The notes: generated by a model from the sequence alone, not told the origin. DNA of 64,000 nt from Desulfovibrio sp. (GCA_016208105.1 JACQYS010000023.1:62001-126000), one strand, 5' to 3'. Positions 46,718 through 55,373 are shown, counted from the first letter of the stretch. Numbers and translations are program-made.

Positions 46718-47713
46718 ATGTATTTTCCTGTCGCCGGGATAGAGGTTTCGCCGTGGGTGCCGCCTGTCGTGGCTTTCTGCGTCTCTTTCTGCACCTCCAT
46801 GGGCGGCGTGTCCGGAGCGTTTCTGCTACTTCCGTTCCAGATGTCCGTCCTGGGCTACACGTCACCGTCGGTCAGCGCCACCAACCAGGTGTTCAACATC
46901 GTGGCCATACCAAGCGGCGTGTACCGCTACATCCGTGAAAAACGCATGGTGTGGCCGCTCACCCTGGCCACGGCCGTGGGCACGCTTCCGGGCGTGTTCC
47001 TGGGGGCGATCATCCGGGTGAAATATCTGCCCGACCCCAAGAGCTTCAAGTTCTTCGCGGCCTGCGTGCTGGGCTACATCGGCCTGCGCCTCGTCCGGGA
47101 CACCTTCTTCAAGAAAACCGCTCCGGCCAAGCCCGCGCAAGGCGGGGGCCCAGGCTGCGCCATGCGGGATGCGCCCAAGCAGGCCAGCTGCACAGGCGGA
47201 CCCCAGGGCGGCAGCGCGGCGCAGGGGTGCGGACCCCAGGGCACTCTTGTGGAGCAGCTCGCCGTGAGCGGCGCCAAGTACACCTTGAAGCGCGTGGAAT
47301 TCACGTTCCAGGGAGAGACCTACGGCTTCTCAACGGGCGGGGTGCTGCTCATGAGCCTCATCGTCGGAGTGGTGGGCGGAGTGTACGGCATTGGCGGCGG
47401 AGCCATCATCGCCCCGTTCTTCGTGGCCTTCTTCGGCCTGCCGGTCTACACCGTGGCCGGGGCCGCGCTCATGGGAACGTTTCTCACCTCGGTGTGCGGC
47501 GTGCTCTTCTATCAGGCCATTGCGCCTTTTTATCCGGAAATGGCTGTCGCTCCGGACTGGACCCTGGGGGCCCTGTTCGGCCTGGGAGGGTTCGCCGGCA
47601 TGTACGTTGGGGCGCGCTGCCAGAAATATGTGCCCGCCAAGTACATCAAGAGCTTTCTCGCGGCCACGATCCTGTTTTTGGCCGCGCGCTACATATTCGA
47701 ATCCTTGAAGTAG
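46718..47713 (+). CDS. TauE/SafE family sulfite/sulfonate transporter (TSUP)
   Basis: A 331-residue membrane protein with two four-helix halves. The first half starts SPWVPPVVAFCVSFCTSMGGVSGAFLLLPFQ (about residues 10-40, given in part). The second half has SLIVGVVGGVYGIGGGAIIAPFF. Between them (about 145-180) is a cysteine- and glycine-rich cytoplasmic loop with GPGCAMRD, ASCTGG and GCGPQG, not typical for the family. AAGGGG precedes the ATG. TSUP members export sulfite, sulfonates or related sulfur anions (knowledge). Neighbouring desulfoferrodoxin suggests a redox-stress setting. Confidence 0.82.
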   Translation: MYFPVAGIEVSPWVPPVVAFCVSFCTSMGGVSGAFLLLPFQMSVLGYTSPSVSATNQVFNIVAIPSGVYRYIREKRMVWPLTLATAVGTLPGVFLGAIIRVKYLPDPKSFKFFAACVLGYIGLRLVRDTFFKKTAPAKPAQGGGPGCAMRDAPKQASCTGGPQGGSAAQGCGPQGTLVEQLAVSGAKYTLKRVEFTFQGETYGFSTGGVLLMSLIVGVVGGVYGIGGGAIIAPFFVAFFGLPVYTVAGAALMGTFLTSVCGVLFYQAIAPFYPEMAVAPDWTLGALFGLGGFAGMYVGARCQKYVPAKYIKSFLAATILFLAARYIFESLK

Positions 47714-47824
47714 GCGACTCCGAAAGGCCTTGCGGAATCGGGCGGAAAGTGGTTTATTTCATGGACATGCCCGACTGTTCCCCATGAGAGCAGCCGCAAT
47801 GACATCAACTGGAAAGGAGTCTAT

Positions 47825-48202
47825 ATGACTGAGAAGAATGGCGTTTATAAATGCGATATCTGCGGCAATATTGTCGAGGTTCTGCATACAGGCGGAGGCG
47901 ACCTGGTCTGCTGCGGCCAGCCCATGAAGTACTTCCAGGAGAACACCGTGGACGCCGCCAAGGAAAAGCACGTCCCCGTGATCGAAAAGACCGCCACGGG
48001 CTTCAAGGTGATGGTGGGCAGCGTGGCTCACCCCATGGAAGAGAAGCACTACATCGAGTTCATCGAGGTCATGGCGGACGGCAAGGTCTATCGCCAGGAC
48101 CTGGCCCCCGGCCAGAAACCCGAGGCCGAATTCTGCATCAAGGCCGACAAGATCGTCGCCCGTGAATACTGCAACATTCACGGCCTGTGGAAGGCGGAAT
48201 AG
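47825..48202 (+). CDS. dfx: desulfoferrodoxin (superoxide reductase)
   Basis: A 125-residue two-iron protein that reduces superoxide to peroxide. Centre I uses Cys10, Cys13, Cys29 and Cys30 (CDIC and CC). Centre II uses the Glu47-Lys48 loop, His49, His69, His75, Cys116 and His119. All are present at the positions of the Desulfovibrio prototype. AAAGGAG precedes the ATG. The ferritin gene starts 3 bases after its stop, linking superoxide removal to iron storage. Confidence 0.97.
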   Translation: MTEKNGVYKCDICGNIVEVLHTGGGDLVCCGQPMKYFQENTVDAAKEKHVPVIEKTATGFKVMVGSVAHPMEEKHYIEFIEVMADGKVYRQDLAPGQKPEAEFCIKADKIVAREYCNIHGLWKAE

Positions 48203-48205
48203 TTT

Positions 48206-48715
48206 ATGCTCAGCAAGAAGATGGAACAGGCCCTGAACGATCAGGTCAAATGGGAGCTGTGGTCCTCCTACCTCTACCTTTCCATGGCTTCCTACTTTGA
48301 GGAAAAAGGCCTCATGGGCTTCGCCAACTGGATGAAGGTCCAGGAGCAGGAGGAGAAGTTCCACGCAACCAAGTTCTACAACTACACCTTCGAACGGGGC
48401 GGACGCATCAAACTCCAGACCCTGGAAGCCCCGGAAAACACCTGGAAGACGCCGTTGTTCGCCTTCCAGGAGACCCTCAAGCACGAGCAGGGCGTCACCG
48501 CGCGCATCAACGCGCTCATGGACCTGGCCATCAAGGAGAAGGACCACGCCACGGCCTCCTACCTCAAGTGGTTCATTGACGAGCAGGTCGAGGAGGAAGC
48601 CAGCGTTCAGGACGTGATCAACAAGCTGAAGCTGGTGGAGGGCAATGCGTCGGCCCTGTACATGCTCGACAAGGAGCTGGCCACCAGGGTGTTCACGCCC
48701 CCTGCCAACGCATAA
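48206..48715 (+). CDS. ftn: ferritin
   Basis: A 169-residue ferritin of the bacterial FtnA type that oxidises and stores iron. Ferroxidase residues are visible as Glu17 (KWELWSSYLYL), Glu50/His53 (EQEEKFHATKF) and Glu-rich EQVEEEASV near 125-133. It starts three bases after desulfoferrodoxin, with an AAGGCGGA ribosome site inside that gene. Coupling to superoxide reductase is common in sulfate reducers and limits Fenton chemistry. A strong terminator follows. Confidence 0.95.
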   Translation: MLSKKMEQALNDQVKWELWSSYLYLSMASYFEEKGLMGFANWMKVQEQEEKFHATKFYNYTFERGGRIKLQTLEAPENTWKTPLFAFQETLKHEQGVTARINALMDLAIKEKDHATASYLKWFIDEQVEEEASVQDVINKLKLVEGNASALYMLDKELATRVFTPPANA

Positions 48716-48754
48716 ACCTTATGGCGTAACAAACCGTACACGTTAATCATTTGG

Positions 48755-48793
48755 CAGGAGGCCGCCGGAGTTCTCCGGTGGCCTCCTGTTTTT
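48755..48793 (+). terminator. terminator of the desulfoferrodoxin-ferritin operon
   Basis: CAGGAGGCCGCCGGAG pairs with CTCCGGTGGCCTCCTG around a TT loop (one G-T pair), followed by five T. Confidence 0.94.
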
Positions 48794-48818
48794 CGGCACG
48801 AAGAAGGTGGAATCCGGT

Positions 48819-50498
48819 ATGCCTGACAGCAGCGTGAACATCGTCATTGGCGGCGAGGCGGGGCAGGGGCTCGTGACCGTGGGCGACTTTCTGGCCAAGG
48901 CCCTGGTCCGGGCGGGCTATGAGATAGTCGTCACCCAGGACTACCAGTCTCGCATACGGGGCGGGCACAACACCTACGCCATCCGGGCAAGCCACGAGGC
49001 CGTGTTCGGGCCCAGAGAGACCATCGACCTGCTGGTGGCCTTAAACGCCCAGACAGTCTCCCTGCACAAGGACAAACTGACCGCCCGGGCCATGGTCCTG
49101 GCCGATGAAGCCATCGACCTGGCCGGGCTCTCCGGCCTTTCGATCCCTTTCAAAACGCTGTGCCCGAAACCGATTTTCGAGAACATGGCCGCGCTTGGCG
49201 TTCTGGCCCAGCTGCTCTGCATCGAGCCGGCCTGGCTGGAAGGGCTCATAACCGAGACCTTCCACAAGAAGGGCGACCAGGTGGTGGCCGAGAACCTGAA
49301 GGTGTTTGCGGACTCCCTGGCCTGGGCCCACGCGCGCAATGCCGGTTTCTCCTGCATCGCCCCGGCCGAGCGAACCGAGAAACGCTACTTCATGAACGGC
49401 AACGAGGCCATCGCCCTTGGCGCCCTGGCCGCCGGGGCCAACTTCTGCTCCTACTACCCCATGACACCGTCCACGTCGGTTGCTGCCACTCTCATCGACA
49501 AGGGGGGGCAGATGGGAATGCTGGTGGAGCAGGCCGAGGACGAAATCGCGGCCATCAACATGGCCCTGGGGGCTTCCTACGCCGGGGCGCGGGTGGTGGT
49601 GCCCACCTCGGGCGGCGGCTTCGCCCTGATGGTGGAGGGGGTGAGCCTTGCGGGGATGACCGAAACCCCCGTGGTGATCGTTCTGGCGCAACGGCCCGGC
49701 CCAGCCACCGGACTGCCCACCCGCACCGAGCAGGGCGACCTGAGCATGGTGCTTTATGCCGGGCACGGCGATTTTCCCAGGGCCGTGTACGCTCCGGGAA
49801 CACCCGAACAGTGCTTCGACGTGACCTATAGAGCCATGGACCAGGCCGAGAAATGGCAGAGCCCGGTGTTCGTGCTCACCGACCAGTACCTGGCCGATTC
49901 TTTCCGGGCCGTGACACCCTTCGACTTGTCCCGCTTGCCCCGGGTTTCATCTCCGGAACTGGGCACGGACGCTCCCGATCGATACGAACGCTACGCCGAC
50001 ACGCCAAGCGGCGTTTCGCCAAGGCTCATTCCCGGCTTCGGGGAACACCTGGTGGTGCTCGACAGCGACGAACACACCGCCGACGGGCACATCACGGAAG
50101 ACCTTGGCGTGCGCATCCGCATGGTGGACAAGCGCATGCGCAAGGCCGCAGGGCTCCTGGCGGACTGCCTGGCTCCGGAAGTGACGGGCAGCGCCGCCCC
50201 GGACACCCTGCTGGTCTGCTGGGGGTCCACTTACGGCCCGGCCCTGGAAGCGGCCCGGAACCTGAGAGAGCAAGGTGTGGACGCGGCTGTGATGCACTTT
50301 CTCCAGGTGTATCCGCTCAGTCCGGAGCATTTCCTCCCCACCCTGGAAGCCGCCCGCCGGGTGGTGATGGTGGAGGGCAATTATTCCGGGCAACTTGCGC
50401 TTCTCATCAAACAGGAAACGGGCTTTGCGTTCAAGGAAGTGATCACTCGCTATGACGGGCTGCCCCTGACGGCGGCCTACATTCTTGAGCGGTTGTAG
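48819..50498 (+). CDS. korA: 2-oxoacid:ferredoxin oxidoreductase, fused gamma-alpha subunit
   Basis: A 559-residue subunit. Residues about 1-185 form the gamma domain (IVIGGEAGQGLVTVGDFLAKAL, SRIRGGHNTYAIR). Then comes the alpha domain (NGNEAIALGALAAGANFCSYYPMTPSTSV, EDEIAAINMALGASYAGAR) and the C-terminal NYSGQLALLIKQETG. This is the KorA/VorB-like architecture for CoA-dependent decarboxylation of 2-oxoacids with ferredoxin. ATG 48819, preceded by GGTGG, is preferred to GTG 48807. korB follows after 86 bases. The preferred substrate (2-oxoglutarate, branched-chain or other) cannot be read from the sequence. Confidence 0.88.
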   Translation: MPDSSVNIVIGGEAGQGLVTVGDFLAKALVRAGYEIVVTQDYQSRIRGGHNTYAIRASHEAVFGPRETIDLLVALNAQTVSLHKDKLTARAMVLADEAIDLAGLSGLSIPFKTLCPKPIFENMAALGVLAQLLCIEPAWLEGLITETFHKKGDQVVAENLKVFADSLAWAHARNAGFSCIAPAERTEKRYFMNGNEAIALGALAAGANFCSYYPMTPSTSVAATLIDKGGQMGMLVEQAEDEIAAINMALGASYAGARVVVPTSGGGFALMVEGVSLAGMTETPVVIVLAQRPGPATGLPTRTEQGDLSMVLYAGHGDFPRAVYAPGTPEQCFDVTYRAMDQAEKWQSPVFVLTDQYLADSFRAVTPFDLSRLPRVSSPELGTDAPDRYERYADTPSGVSPRLIPGFGEHLVVLDSDEHTADGHITEDLGVRIRMVDKRMRKAAGLLADCLAPEVTGSAAPDTLLVCWGSTYGPALEAARNLREQGVDAAVMHFLQVYPLSPEHFLPTLEAARRVVMVEGNYSGQLALLIKQETGFAFKEVITRYDGLPLTAAYILERL

Positions 50499-50584
50499 TC
50501 TGATTTCAAACGCATCCTTGGGAACCATCGCTAAGAATAAGAGATGCTTCCCCCTGGAATAGTGGCAAACGAAAAGGAATCGTC

Positions 50585-51436
50585 ATGATCCCCACCCAAC
50601 AATACGGCGAATTCGAAACCGCCTGGTGCCCCGGCTGCGGGAACTTCTCCATCAACAAGGCCGTCAAGAAGGCCCTGTCCATGCTCGATCTGGCGCCGCA
50701 CAGGGTGCTCATCTGCTCCGGCATCGGCCAGGCAGCCAAGTCGCCGCATTACCTTCGCTGCAACTGCTTCAACGGGTTGCATGGGCGCAGCCTGCCTCCG
50801 GCCCAGGGTGCGGCGCTGGCCAACACGGAGCTGACGGTCTTTGCCGAGAGCGGCGACGGGTGCAGCTACGGCGAGGGGGGCAACCACTTCCTGGCAGCCA
50901 TGCGCCGCAACGTGACCATGACCTACCTGGTGCACGACAACCAGATCTACGGGCTCACCAAGGGCCAGGCCAGCCCCACCACGGCCCAGGGGCAGACCAC
51001 CAAGTTCCAGCCCGGCGGAGTGGCTTCGATGCCCTTCAACCCGGTGGCTGTGGCCGTCACCATGGACGTGCCATTCGTGGCCCGGGCCTATGCGGCCGAG
51101 GCGGACCATCTGGCCGATCTCATCGTCCAGGCCGCCAGGCATCCCGGATTCGCCCTGGTGGACATCCTCCAGCCCTGCGTGTCGTTCAACAAGGTGAACA
51201 CCTACGCCTGGTACAAACAGCGCTGCTACAAGCTTGGCCCGGAGTACGATCCCACGGATTGGGCATCGGCCATGCGCAAGGCCCAGGAGTTCGGGGACCA
51301 GATTCCCATCGGGGTGATTTACAAGGGCTCACGCCCGCCGTTCGAAGGCCGTATCGATGCGCGTGTGCGCAGGCCCTTGGCCACCTCGAAGCCGGACCTG
51401 GGCAAGCTGGCGGAAATTTTGGAAACTTACGCGTAA
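50585..51436 (+). CDS. korB: 2-oxoacid:ferredoxin oxidoreductase, beta (TPP) subunit
   Basis: The 283-residue TPP-binding partner of the upstream subunit. It has WCPGCGNF (Cys15 and Cys18), the TPP/Mg loop GDGCSYGEGGNHFLAAMRRN, DNQIYGLTKGQASPT and ILQPCVSFN. The usual third cluster cysteine in a GIGC motif is replaced: it reads CSGIGQAAKSPHYLRCNCFNG, with Cys59 and Cys61 nearby. The strong ATG site is 86 bases from korA. A DsrE-like gene follows 31 bases after its stop. Confidence 0.9.
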   Translation: MIPTQQYGEFETAWCPGCGNFSINKAVKKALSMLDLAPHRVLICSGIGQAAKSPHYLRCNCFNGLHGRSLPPAQGAALANTELTVFAESGDGCSYGEGGNHFLAAMRRNVTMTYLVHDNQIYGLTKGQASPTTAQGQTTKFQPGGVASMPFNPVAVAVTMDVPFVARAYAAEADHLADLIVQAARHPGFALVDILQPCVSFNKVNTYAWYKQRCYKLGPEYDPTDWASAMRKAQEFGDQIPIGVIYKGSRPPFEGRIDARVRRPLATSKPDLGKLAEILETYA

Positions 51437-51467
51437 CGAGTGGTTGCGCTACGCTGAGGAGACAGAC

Positions 51468-51815
51468 ATGGAAAAGGTCGTCCTGTTCGCTTTTCGCGGG
51501 GAAGTCCCCTGTTTCGTGCATGTGATGCTAAACGCCATGGACATGCGTGAGAAGGGCATGGACGTTCAGGTGGTTTTGGAGGGCGAGTCCAGCAAGGTTC
51601 TGGCGGAACTCTCGAAAGACACTCACCCCATGCACAAGCTTTTTGAACAGACCAAGTCGCTCGGGCTCTTCGCCGGGGCGTGCAAGGCCTGCGCCCATGC
51701 CACGGGGAGCCTGGACGCCGTTCTCAAGGAAGGGCTGACCGTTCTGGACGACATGCACGGGCATTCGGGCATGGCCGCGTTCATCCTGAAGGGATACCGG
51801 ATCATCACGTTCTGA
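51468..51815 (+). CDS. DsrE-like small protein
   Basis: A 115-residue alpha/beta protein (MEKVVLFAFRGEVPCFVHVML opening in part; VQVVLEGESSKVLAEL). It ends with ACKACAHATG and GHSGMAAFILKGYRI, in the style of DsrE/DsrF-like or YchN folds, which carry or sense sulfur through a conserved Cys. Cysteines are in VPCF and GACKACAHA. GAGGAG lies about 7 bases before the ATG. It is close behind korB and may be part of the same transcript. Its role is unproven. Confidence 0.72.
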   Translation: MEKVVLFAFRGEVPCFVHVMLNAMDMREKGMDVQVVLEGESSKVLAELSKDTHPMHKLFEQTKSLGLFAGACKACAHATGSLDAVLKEGLTVLDDMHGHSGMAAFILKGYRIITF

Positions 51816-51840
51816 AATCCCCGGCTCAGTTCATGCCTGT

Positions 51841-51867
51841 CTTCGCGGGCCGGGCTGGCCCGCGAAG
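51841..51867. terminator. bidirectional hairpin between korB/DsrE-like and methyltransferase genes
   Basis: CTTCGCGGGCC with GGCCCGCGAAG around GGGCT: a perfect 11-bp stem between convergent genes. There is no T run, so terminator strength is uncertain. Confidence 0.5.
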
Positions 51868-51974
51868 CGAAATCACCGTGGCAACAGGTCAGCCACGCGG
51901 CATGCTGGTGTTGACGCCTTGCTGTGCGCGGCGGCATGGGCGCAAGACGCATGCAACCTTGCTCCGGGCCTCTC

Positions 51975-52685
51975 TCAAACTTTCCGGCCCACGATCTGGA
52001 TGATGTTGAAATATTTCCCGGCTCCAGCTTCCATCATTGCAATATCATTTTGAGCATGGGGGTTGGGAGACTGCAGCCACTCATCCCAAGCCTGTTTGCA
52101 TGAGTTCATTTCACGCAACCCGGTAATCGCTATGCCGGGTTCCTTTTCCCAGAGCGCCCGCCACCAGCCGGGAGAATAGAAATACCACTCCGGCGTCCAG
52201 AAGGGCTTCACTTCCTCCGGCAGCCCCCCTTCGGGGAAATCGTGCGTAAAGCCAGGCACGGCAACGGCCACATGGCCGCCTTTTTTCACAAAAGGCAGGA
52301 GCTTCGCTAGCATGGCCTCGTTGTTGCCAAAGTACTGATAGGCATCCACGCTTGTGATCATATCAAAATAGTCATGAGCAAACGGAATCTCTTTTGTGGC
52401 GTCAACCAGGAAGGGAAATATCTTCGAATCAAGACCCAGGCGTGCGAAGCGTTCCGCGTTTTCGGTGGGGGCAATCCATAAGTCGGCCGCGAACACCGTC
52501 ACATCGTATTTTTGGGCAAGCAGGATGGAAGAGATTCCCATTCCGCAGCCCAGGTCGAGAATGCGCATGCCCGGAGAAAGAGGGAGATGATTCGCCATCT
52601 CTTCCATAATGCGCATGGCATTGGGCCCCATCATGGTGTCCAGAAGAAAAGCCCTGTCATAGTCGTCGGTAAACGGCGTGCTCAT
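51975..52685 (-). CDS. class I SAM-dependent methyltransferase
   Basis: A 236-residue cytoplasmic protein with the SAM-binding motif ILDLGCGMGISS, then VTVFAADLW, DMITSVDAYQYF and KKGGHVAVAVPGF. The start is at ATG 52685, with AAAGGAA upstream; an additional methionine lies two codons before. The substrate is unknown. Codon and base use are less GC-rich than in neighbours. It lies downstream of the CD3324-family gene on the same strand, separated by that gene's terminator. Confidence 0.82.
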   Translation of the reverse strand: MSTPFTDDYDRAFLLDTMMGPNAMRIMEEMANHLPLSPGMRILDLGCGMGISSILLAQKYDVTVFAADLWIAPTENAERFARLGLDSKIFPFLVDATKEIPFAHDYFDMITSVDAYQYFGNNEAMLAKLLPFVKKGGHVAVAVPGFTHDFPEGGLPEEVKPFWTPEWYFYSPGWWRALWEKEPGIAITGLREMNSCKQAWDEWLQSPNPHAQNDIAMMEAGAGKYFNIIQIVGRKV

Positions 52686-52765
52686 AGTCATTTCCTTTAA
52701 GTCCAAGACTGTTTGAAAGCACGCTATGGTGTACAGGCCGTGAATGCACCCCACTTATTGTTTGC

Positions 52766-52804
52766 GAAAAAAGAAAGCGCCCTGAACCAGATCAGGGCGC
52801 TTTC
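52766..52804 (-). terminator. terminator of the CD3324-family gene
   Basis: GAAAGCGCCCTGA with TCAGGGCGCTTTC, preceded on the plus strand by a run of A (T run on the minus strand). Confidence 0.9.
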
Positions 52805-52809
52805 GGATC

Positions 52810-53082
52810 TCAGCCGATTTTAGCGGCGTTGAGGATTTTGTATATAGCCTTTGTGGACAAGAAGTATTGTTCGGCCAGTTCGGCAGCGGAACATCCCTCC
52901 AGACGTTTGGCCAGAATGTCTCTGTTTCTTGCCTGGAGAGTCTCTCTTGTCTGCGTATTTGCACCCCACGGAAGCTTGTTGTTCTCTTTGCGTGGGATAT
53001 AAATATATTCGCCGTCTATATACTGTTGAACAGCACTCAATAAAGAATGCGGCAAGACATCGTTCGCCTTTTTATAGCTCAT
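52810..53082 (-). CDS. CD3324-family helix-turn-helix protein
   Basis: A 90-residue protein resembling the CD3324 family of Firmicutes: MSYKKANDVLPHSLLSAVQ, DGEYIYIPRKENNKLPWG, and an HTH (LAEQYFLSTKAIYKILNAA). These small proteins are thought to bind DNA and are seen mostly in Clostridia. AGGAGG lies 9 bases before the ATG. An inverted 15-bp repeat lies upstream at 53112. With its lower GC it is a likely recent acquisition. The function is unknown. Confidence 0.8.
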   Translation of the reverse strand: MSYKKANDVLPHSLLSAVQQYIDGEYIYIPRKENNKLPWGANTQTRETLQARNRDILAKRLEGCSAAELAEQYFLSTKAIYKILNAAKIG

Positions 53083-53111
53083 TATGCTCCTCCTAATTTG
53101 TATCAGGATCG

Positions 53112-53160
53112 AGCAAGAGCTATTGCCTAAAGCTCAAACCGTTATGCAATAGCCCTTGCT
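53112..53160. repeat. 15-bp inverted repeat upstream of the CD3324-family gene
   Basis: AGCAAGAGCTATTGC (53112-53126) and GCAATAGCCCTTGCT (53146-53160) are reverse complements with one mismatch. The loop is 19 bases. It could be an operator or a hairpin in the leader of the minus-strand gene. Confidence 0.5.
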
Positions 53161-53242
53161 ATGCATAACGAACAGCAACCACTTGATTCAGCATAAACAA
53201 TCCTCACAGTGTTACTCGTTACCGGTTTACAAAAACGCGCCA

Positions 53243-54226
53243 CTAATCGTACTTCACCGAGCTGAACTTCATGAGCTTGTCCCAGGTGTGGTGTGACTCG
53301 ATACGCCGCATGGTGCCGGTTTTGCCACGAAGCACCAGCGAGTGTGTCACAGCCCCCCTGCCTGAAAAGGAGACCCCTTCCAGCCAGGTGCCGCCGGAGA
53401 TGCCGGTGGCCGCGAAGAAGGTGTCGGAGCTTGAGACGAGTTCGTCGGCGGTGAGCACCCGTTTCAGGTCGTACCCGGCATCTTGCAGGTTCCTGCGCTC
53501 CTCGTCGGACTGGGGGTCTAGCCGGGCGAACATCTGCCCGCCCACGGCCCGGATGGCGCAGGCCGAGAGCACGCCTTCAGGGGTGCCGCCCGTGCCTATC
53601 ATCACGTCCACCATGTCCTTGGGGTCCAGGGCCATGAGGGAGCCGGCCACGTCGCCGTCGGTGTGCAGCTGGATGCGGGCGCCCGCCGAGCGGATCTGGG
53701 TGATGAGATCCTTGTGGCGGGGTTTGTCCAGCACGAAGACGACCAGGTCGTCCACGTCCTTTTCCAGAGCCTTGGCGATGTTTTTGAGGTTGTCCGCCAC
53801 GGGGGCGTCCAGGTCCACGGCGTCGCGGGCCTGGGTGGGCACCACCAGCTTCTGCATGTAGTAGCTTGGTCCCGGGTCGAACATGGAGCCCTTGGGAGCG
53901 ACGCCCACAACGGCGATGGCGTTTGGCCGCCCGTAGGCCAGCAAACGGGTGCCTTCCACGGGGTCAACGGCCACGTCCATGGCCGGGCCGAAGCCGGATC
54001 CGACCTCTTCTCCGTTGAAGAGCATGGGGGCTTCGTCCTTTTCGCCCTCGCCGATTATGATAAGGCCCCGGATGTTTATCGTGTTGAAGGAGAGGCGCAT
54101 GGCATCAACCGCGGCCTGGTCGCCGGCGTTCTTGTCGCCCTTGCCGAGCCAGCGGGCGCTGGACAGGGCAGCGGCTTCCGTTACGCGGACGAGGTCCAAT
54201 GCGAGATTGCGGTCGGGAGCTTCCAT
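53243..54226 (-). CDS. glpX: class II fructose-1,6-bisphosphatase
   Basis: GlpX hydrolyses fructose-1,6-bisphosphate in gluconeogenesis and the pentose-phosphate cycle. The 327-residue product has GEGEKDEAPMLFNGEEVG, DVAVDPVEGTRLLA, DGDVAGSL and TGGTPEGVLSA in family order. GGAGG lies before the ATG (about 5 bases). It heads a minus-strand gene set that includes tkt and rpiB further up, which fits carbon cycling, but it is separated from infA by a hairpin. Confidence 0.95.
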   Translation of the reverse strand: MEAPDRNLALDLVRVTEAAALSSARWLGKGDKNAGDQAAVDAMRLSFNTINIRGLIIIGEGEKDEAPMLFNGEEVGSGFGPAMDVAVDPVEGTRLLAYGRPNAIAVVGVAPKGSMFDPGPSYYMQKLVVPTQARDAVDLDAPVADNLKNIAKALEKDVDDLVVFVLDKPRHKDLITQIRSAGARIQLHTDGDVAGSLMALDPKDMVDVMIGTGGTPEGVLSACAIRAVGGQMFARLDPQSDEERRNLQDAGYDLKRVLTADELVSSSDTFFAATGISGGTWLEGVSFSGRGAVTHSLVLRGKTGTMRRIESHHTWDKLMKFSSVKYD

Positions 54227-54285
54227 GATGCCTCCATCGTTTTGTGGTGGAGAGAAAGTAGAGAAAAACGCGTGGCCAGTAAAGA

Positions 54286-54328
54286 CGGCACGGGCCGGAT
54301 TCCCATTACGGAAAACCGGCCCGTGCCG
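54286..54328 (-). terminator. hairpin between infA and glpX
   Basis: CGGCACGGGCCGG with CCGGCCCGTGCCG, a 13-bp stem and a 17-base loop, lies after the infA stop. On the minus strand it is followed only by TCTTTACT, so it is a weak terminator or stabiliser. Confidence 0.5.
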
Positions 54329-54373
54329 CCAGGCGTGGAGCGGGGTCCAGGCCTTTGGAAAACGTGTTCGAGG

Positions 54374-54592
54374 CTATTTTGCTCTGAAGGTGATGCGACC
54401 CTTGGTGAGGTCGTAGGGAGACATGGTCACCTTCACGGAATCGCCCGGCAGTATCTTGATCCTGAACTTGCGCATTTTGCCGCACAGGTAGGCCAATACG
54501 GTCTGTCCGGTTTCCAGCTTGACTTCAAATACGGTTCCGGGAAGCGCTTCCTGCACGATTCCGGGAATTTCTATCCCGTCTTCTTTCGCCAT
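54374..54592 (-). CDS. infA: translation initiation factor IF-1
   Basis: A 72-residue OB-fold protein: [54 protein letters not shown], and the end [12 protein letters not shown]. Length and motifs are exactly those of IF-1. The ATG at 54592 follows GGGAGGGAACC. The open frame extends upstream to 54712 without a good start; that extension is a chance frame crossing the RRM gene terminator. Confidence 0.96.
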   Translation of the reverse strand: MAKEDGIEIPGIVQEALPGTVFEVKLETGQTVLAYLCGKMRKFRIKILPGDSVKVTMSPYDLTKGRITFRAK

Positions 54593-54622
54593 TGGTTCCC
54601 TCCCCGGCGTTTTGAGGTGAAA

Positions 54623-54656
54623 GAAAAAAGCCCCATCCCGTTCGGGATGGGGCTTA
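54623..54656 (-). terminator. terminator of the RRM protein gene
   Basis: AAGCCCCATCCCG-TT-CGGGATGGGGCTT-like stem with an A run to its left on the plus strand, which is the T run for the minus strand. It separates the RRM gene from infA. Confidence 0.9.
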
Positions 54657-54680
54657 AAGACAACACGAAGTGGTAGAAGA

Positions 54681-54989
54681 CTACCAGGGGCGACGGCCGC
54701 CGCCGCCACCACCGCCGGAGCGGTTGTTATCGAAGGAACGACGGGGGCGCTCCTGAGCTTCGTTGATCTTCAGGTTACGACCCTGGAAGCTCTGGCCGTC
54801 CAGGGCTTCGACGGCAGCCATCGCACCTTCGTCGTTCATCTCGACGAAGCCGAAGCCGCGCAGGCGGCCAGTTTCGCGGTCGGTGATCAGCGCAACGGAG
54901 ATCACCTCGCCATAAGGGGCGAAATAGTCGCGAACATCATCTTCGGAAGCGGAAAAGGGAAGGTTGCCGACGTAAAGTTTCTTAGCCAT
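54681..54989 (-). CDS. RNA-binding protein with one RRM and a glycine-rich tail
   Basis: A 102-residue protein. RNP2 (LYVGNL) and RNP1 (RGFGFVEM) of the RNA-recognition motif are intact; the tail is [13 protein letters not shown] after a short basic stretch. Such bacterial glycine-rich RRM proteins (Rbp) resemble cyanobacterial and plant cold-response proteins and are thought to chaperone mRNA (knowledge). The start at 54989 has GGAG nine bases before it. The frame is open to 55118 but without a ribosome site. Confidence 0.93.
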   Translation of the reverse strand: MAKKLYVGNLPFSASEDDVRDYFAPYGEVISVALITDRETGRLRGFGFVEMNDEGAMAAVEALDGQSFQGRNLKINEAQERPRRSFDNNRSGGGGGGGRRPW

Positions 54990-55373
54990 GTGCATAAACT
55001 CCAAATAGTATTTGGCATTCATTCTTATCAAATTGGAGCGAAGCACATGCTTAACCCAACTCTCAACAAGACCGATGCCGTTGCCGTAAGAAGGTAAATG
55101 CATTCCAGAGATAGTCAAGAAAAAAGTAAGTTTTTTGAAAAAAAATTATTGGTCAGATGGAAGAAAACTTGGAAGGTTTAATTTGAGTAAATTCTGCCTG
55201 TTAGGGGGCAATAGTAAGAATAAATCCTACTGATGGTAGCTGGCCAGGAACGAATCAAACCGAATCTTGAAAAAAGAGTGCGAAGCAAAAAGTGTGGGCA
55301 ATCCGCAAAAAAAAGAACGCAAGGGAAGAAGGAAAGCAAGATGATTCACTATGCCTTCAAGAGCTCTTTGGAC
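54990..55373. promoter_or_regulatory. AT-rich leader/promoter region of the RRM protein gene
   Basis: About 380 bases without a gene. It is markedly AT-rich at 55100-55200 and carries several A/T runs. A possible long 5' leader of the RRM mRNA, as in cold-regulated genes, lies here; I see no defined box. Confidence 0.35.
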
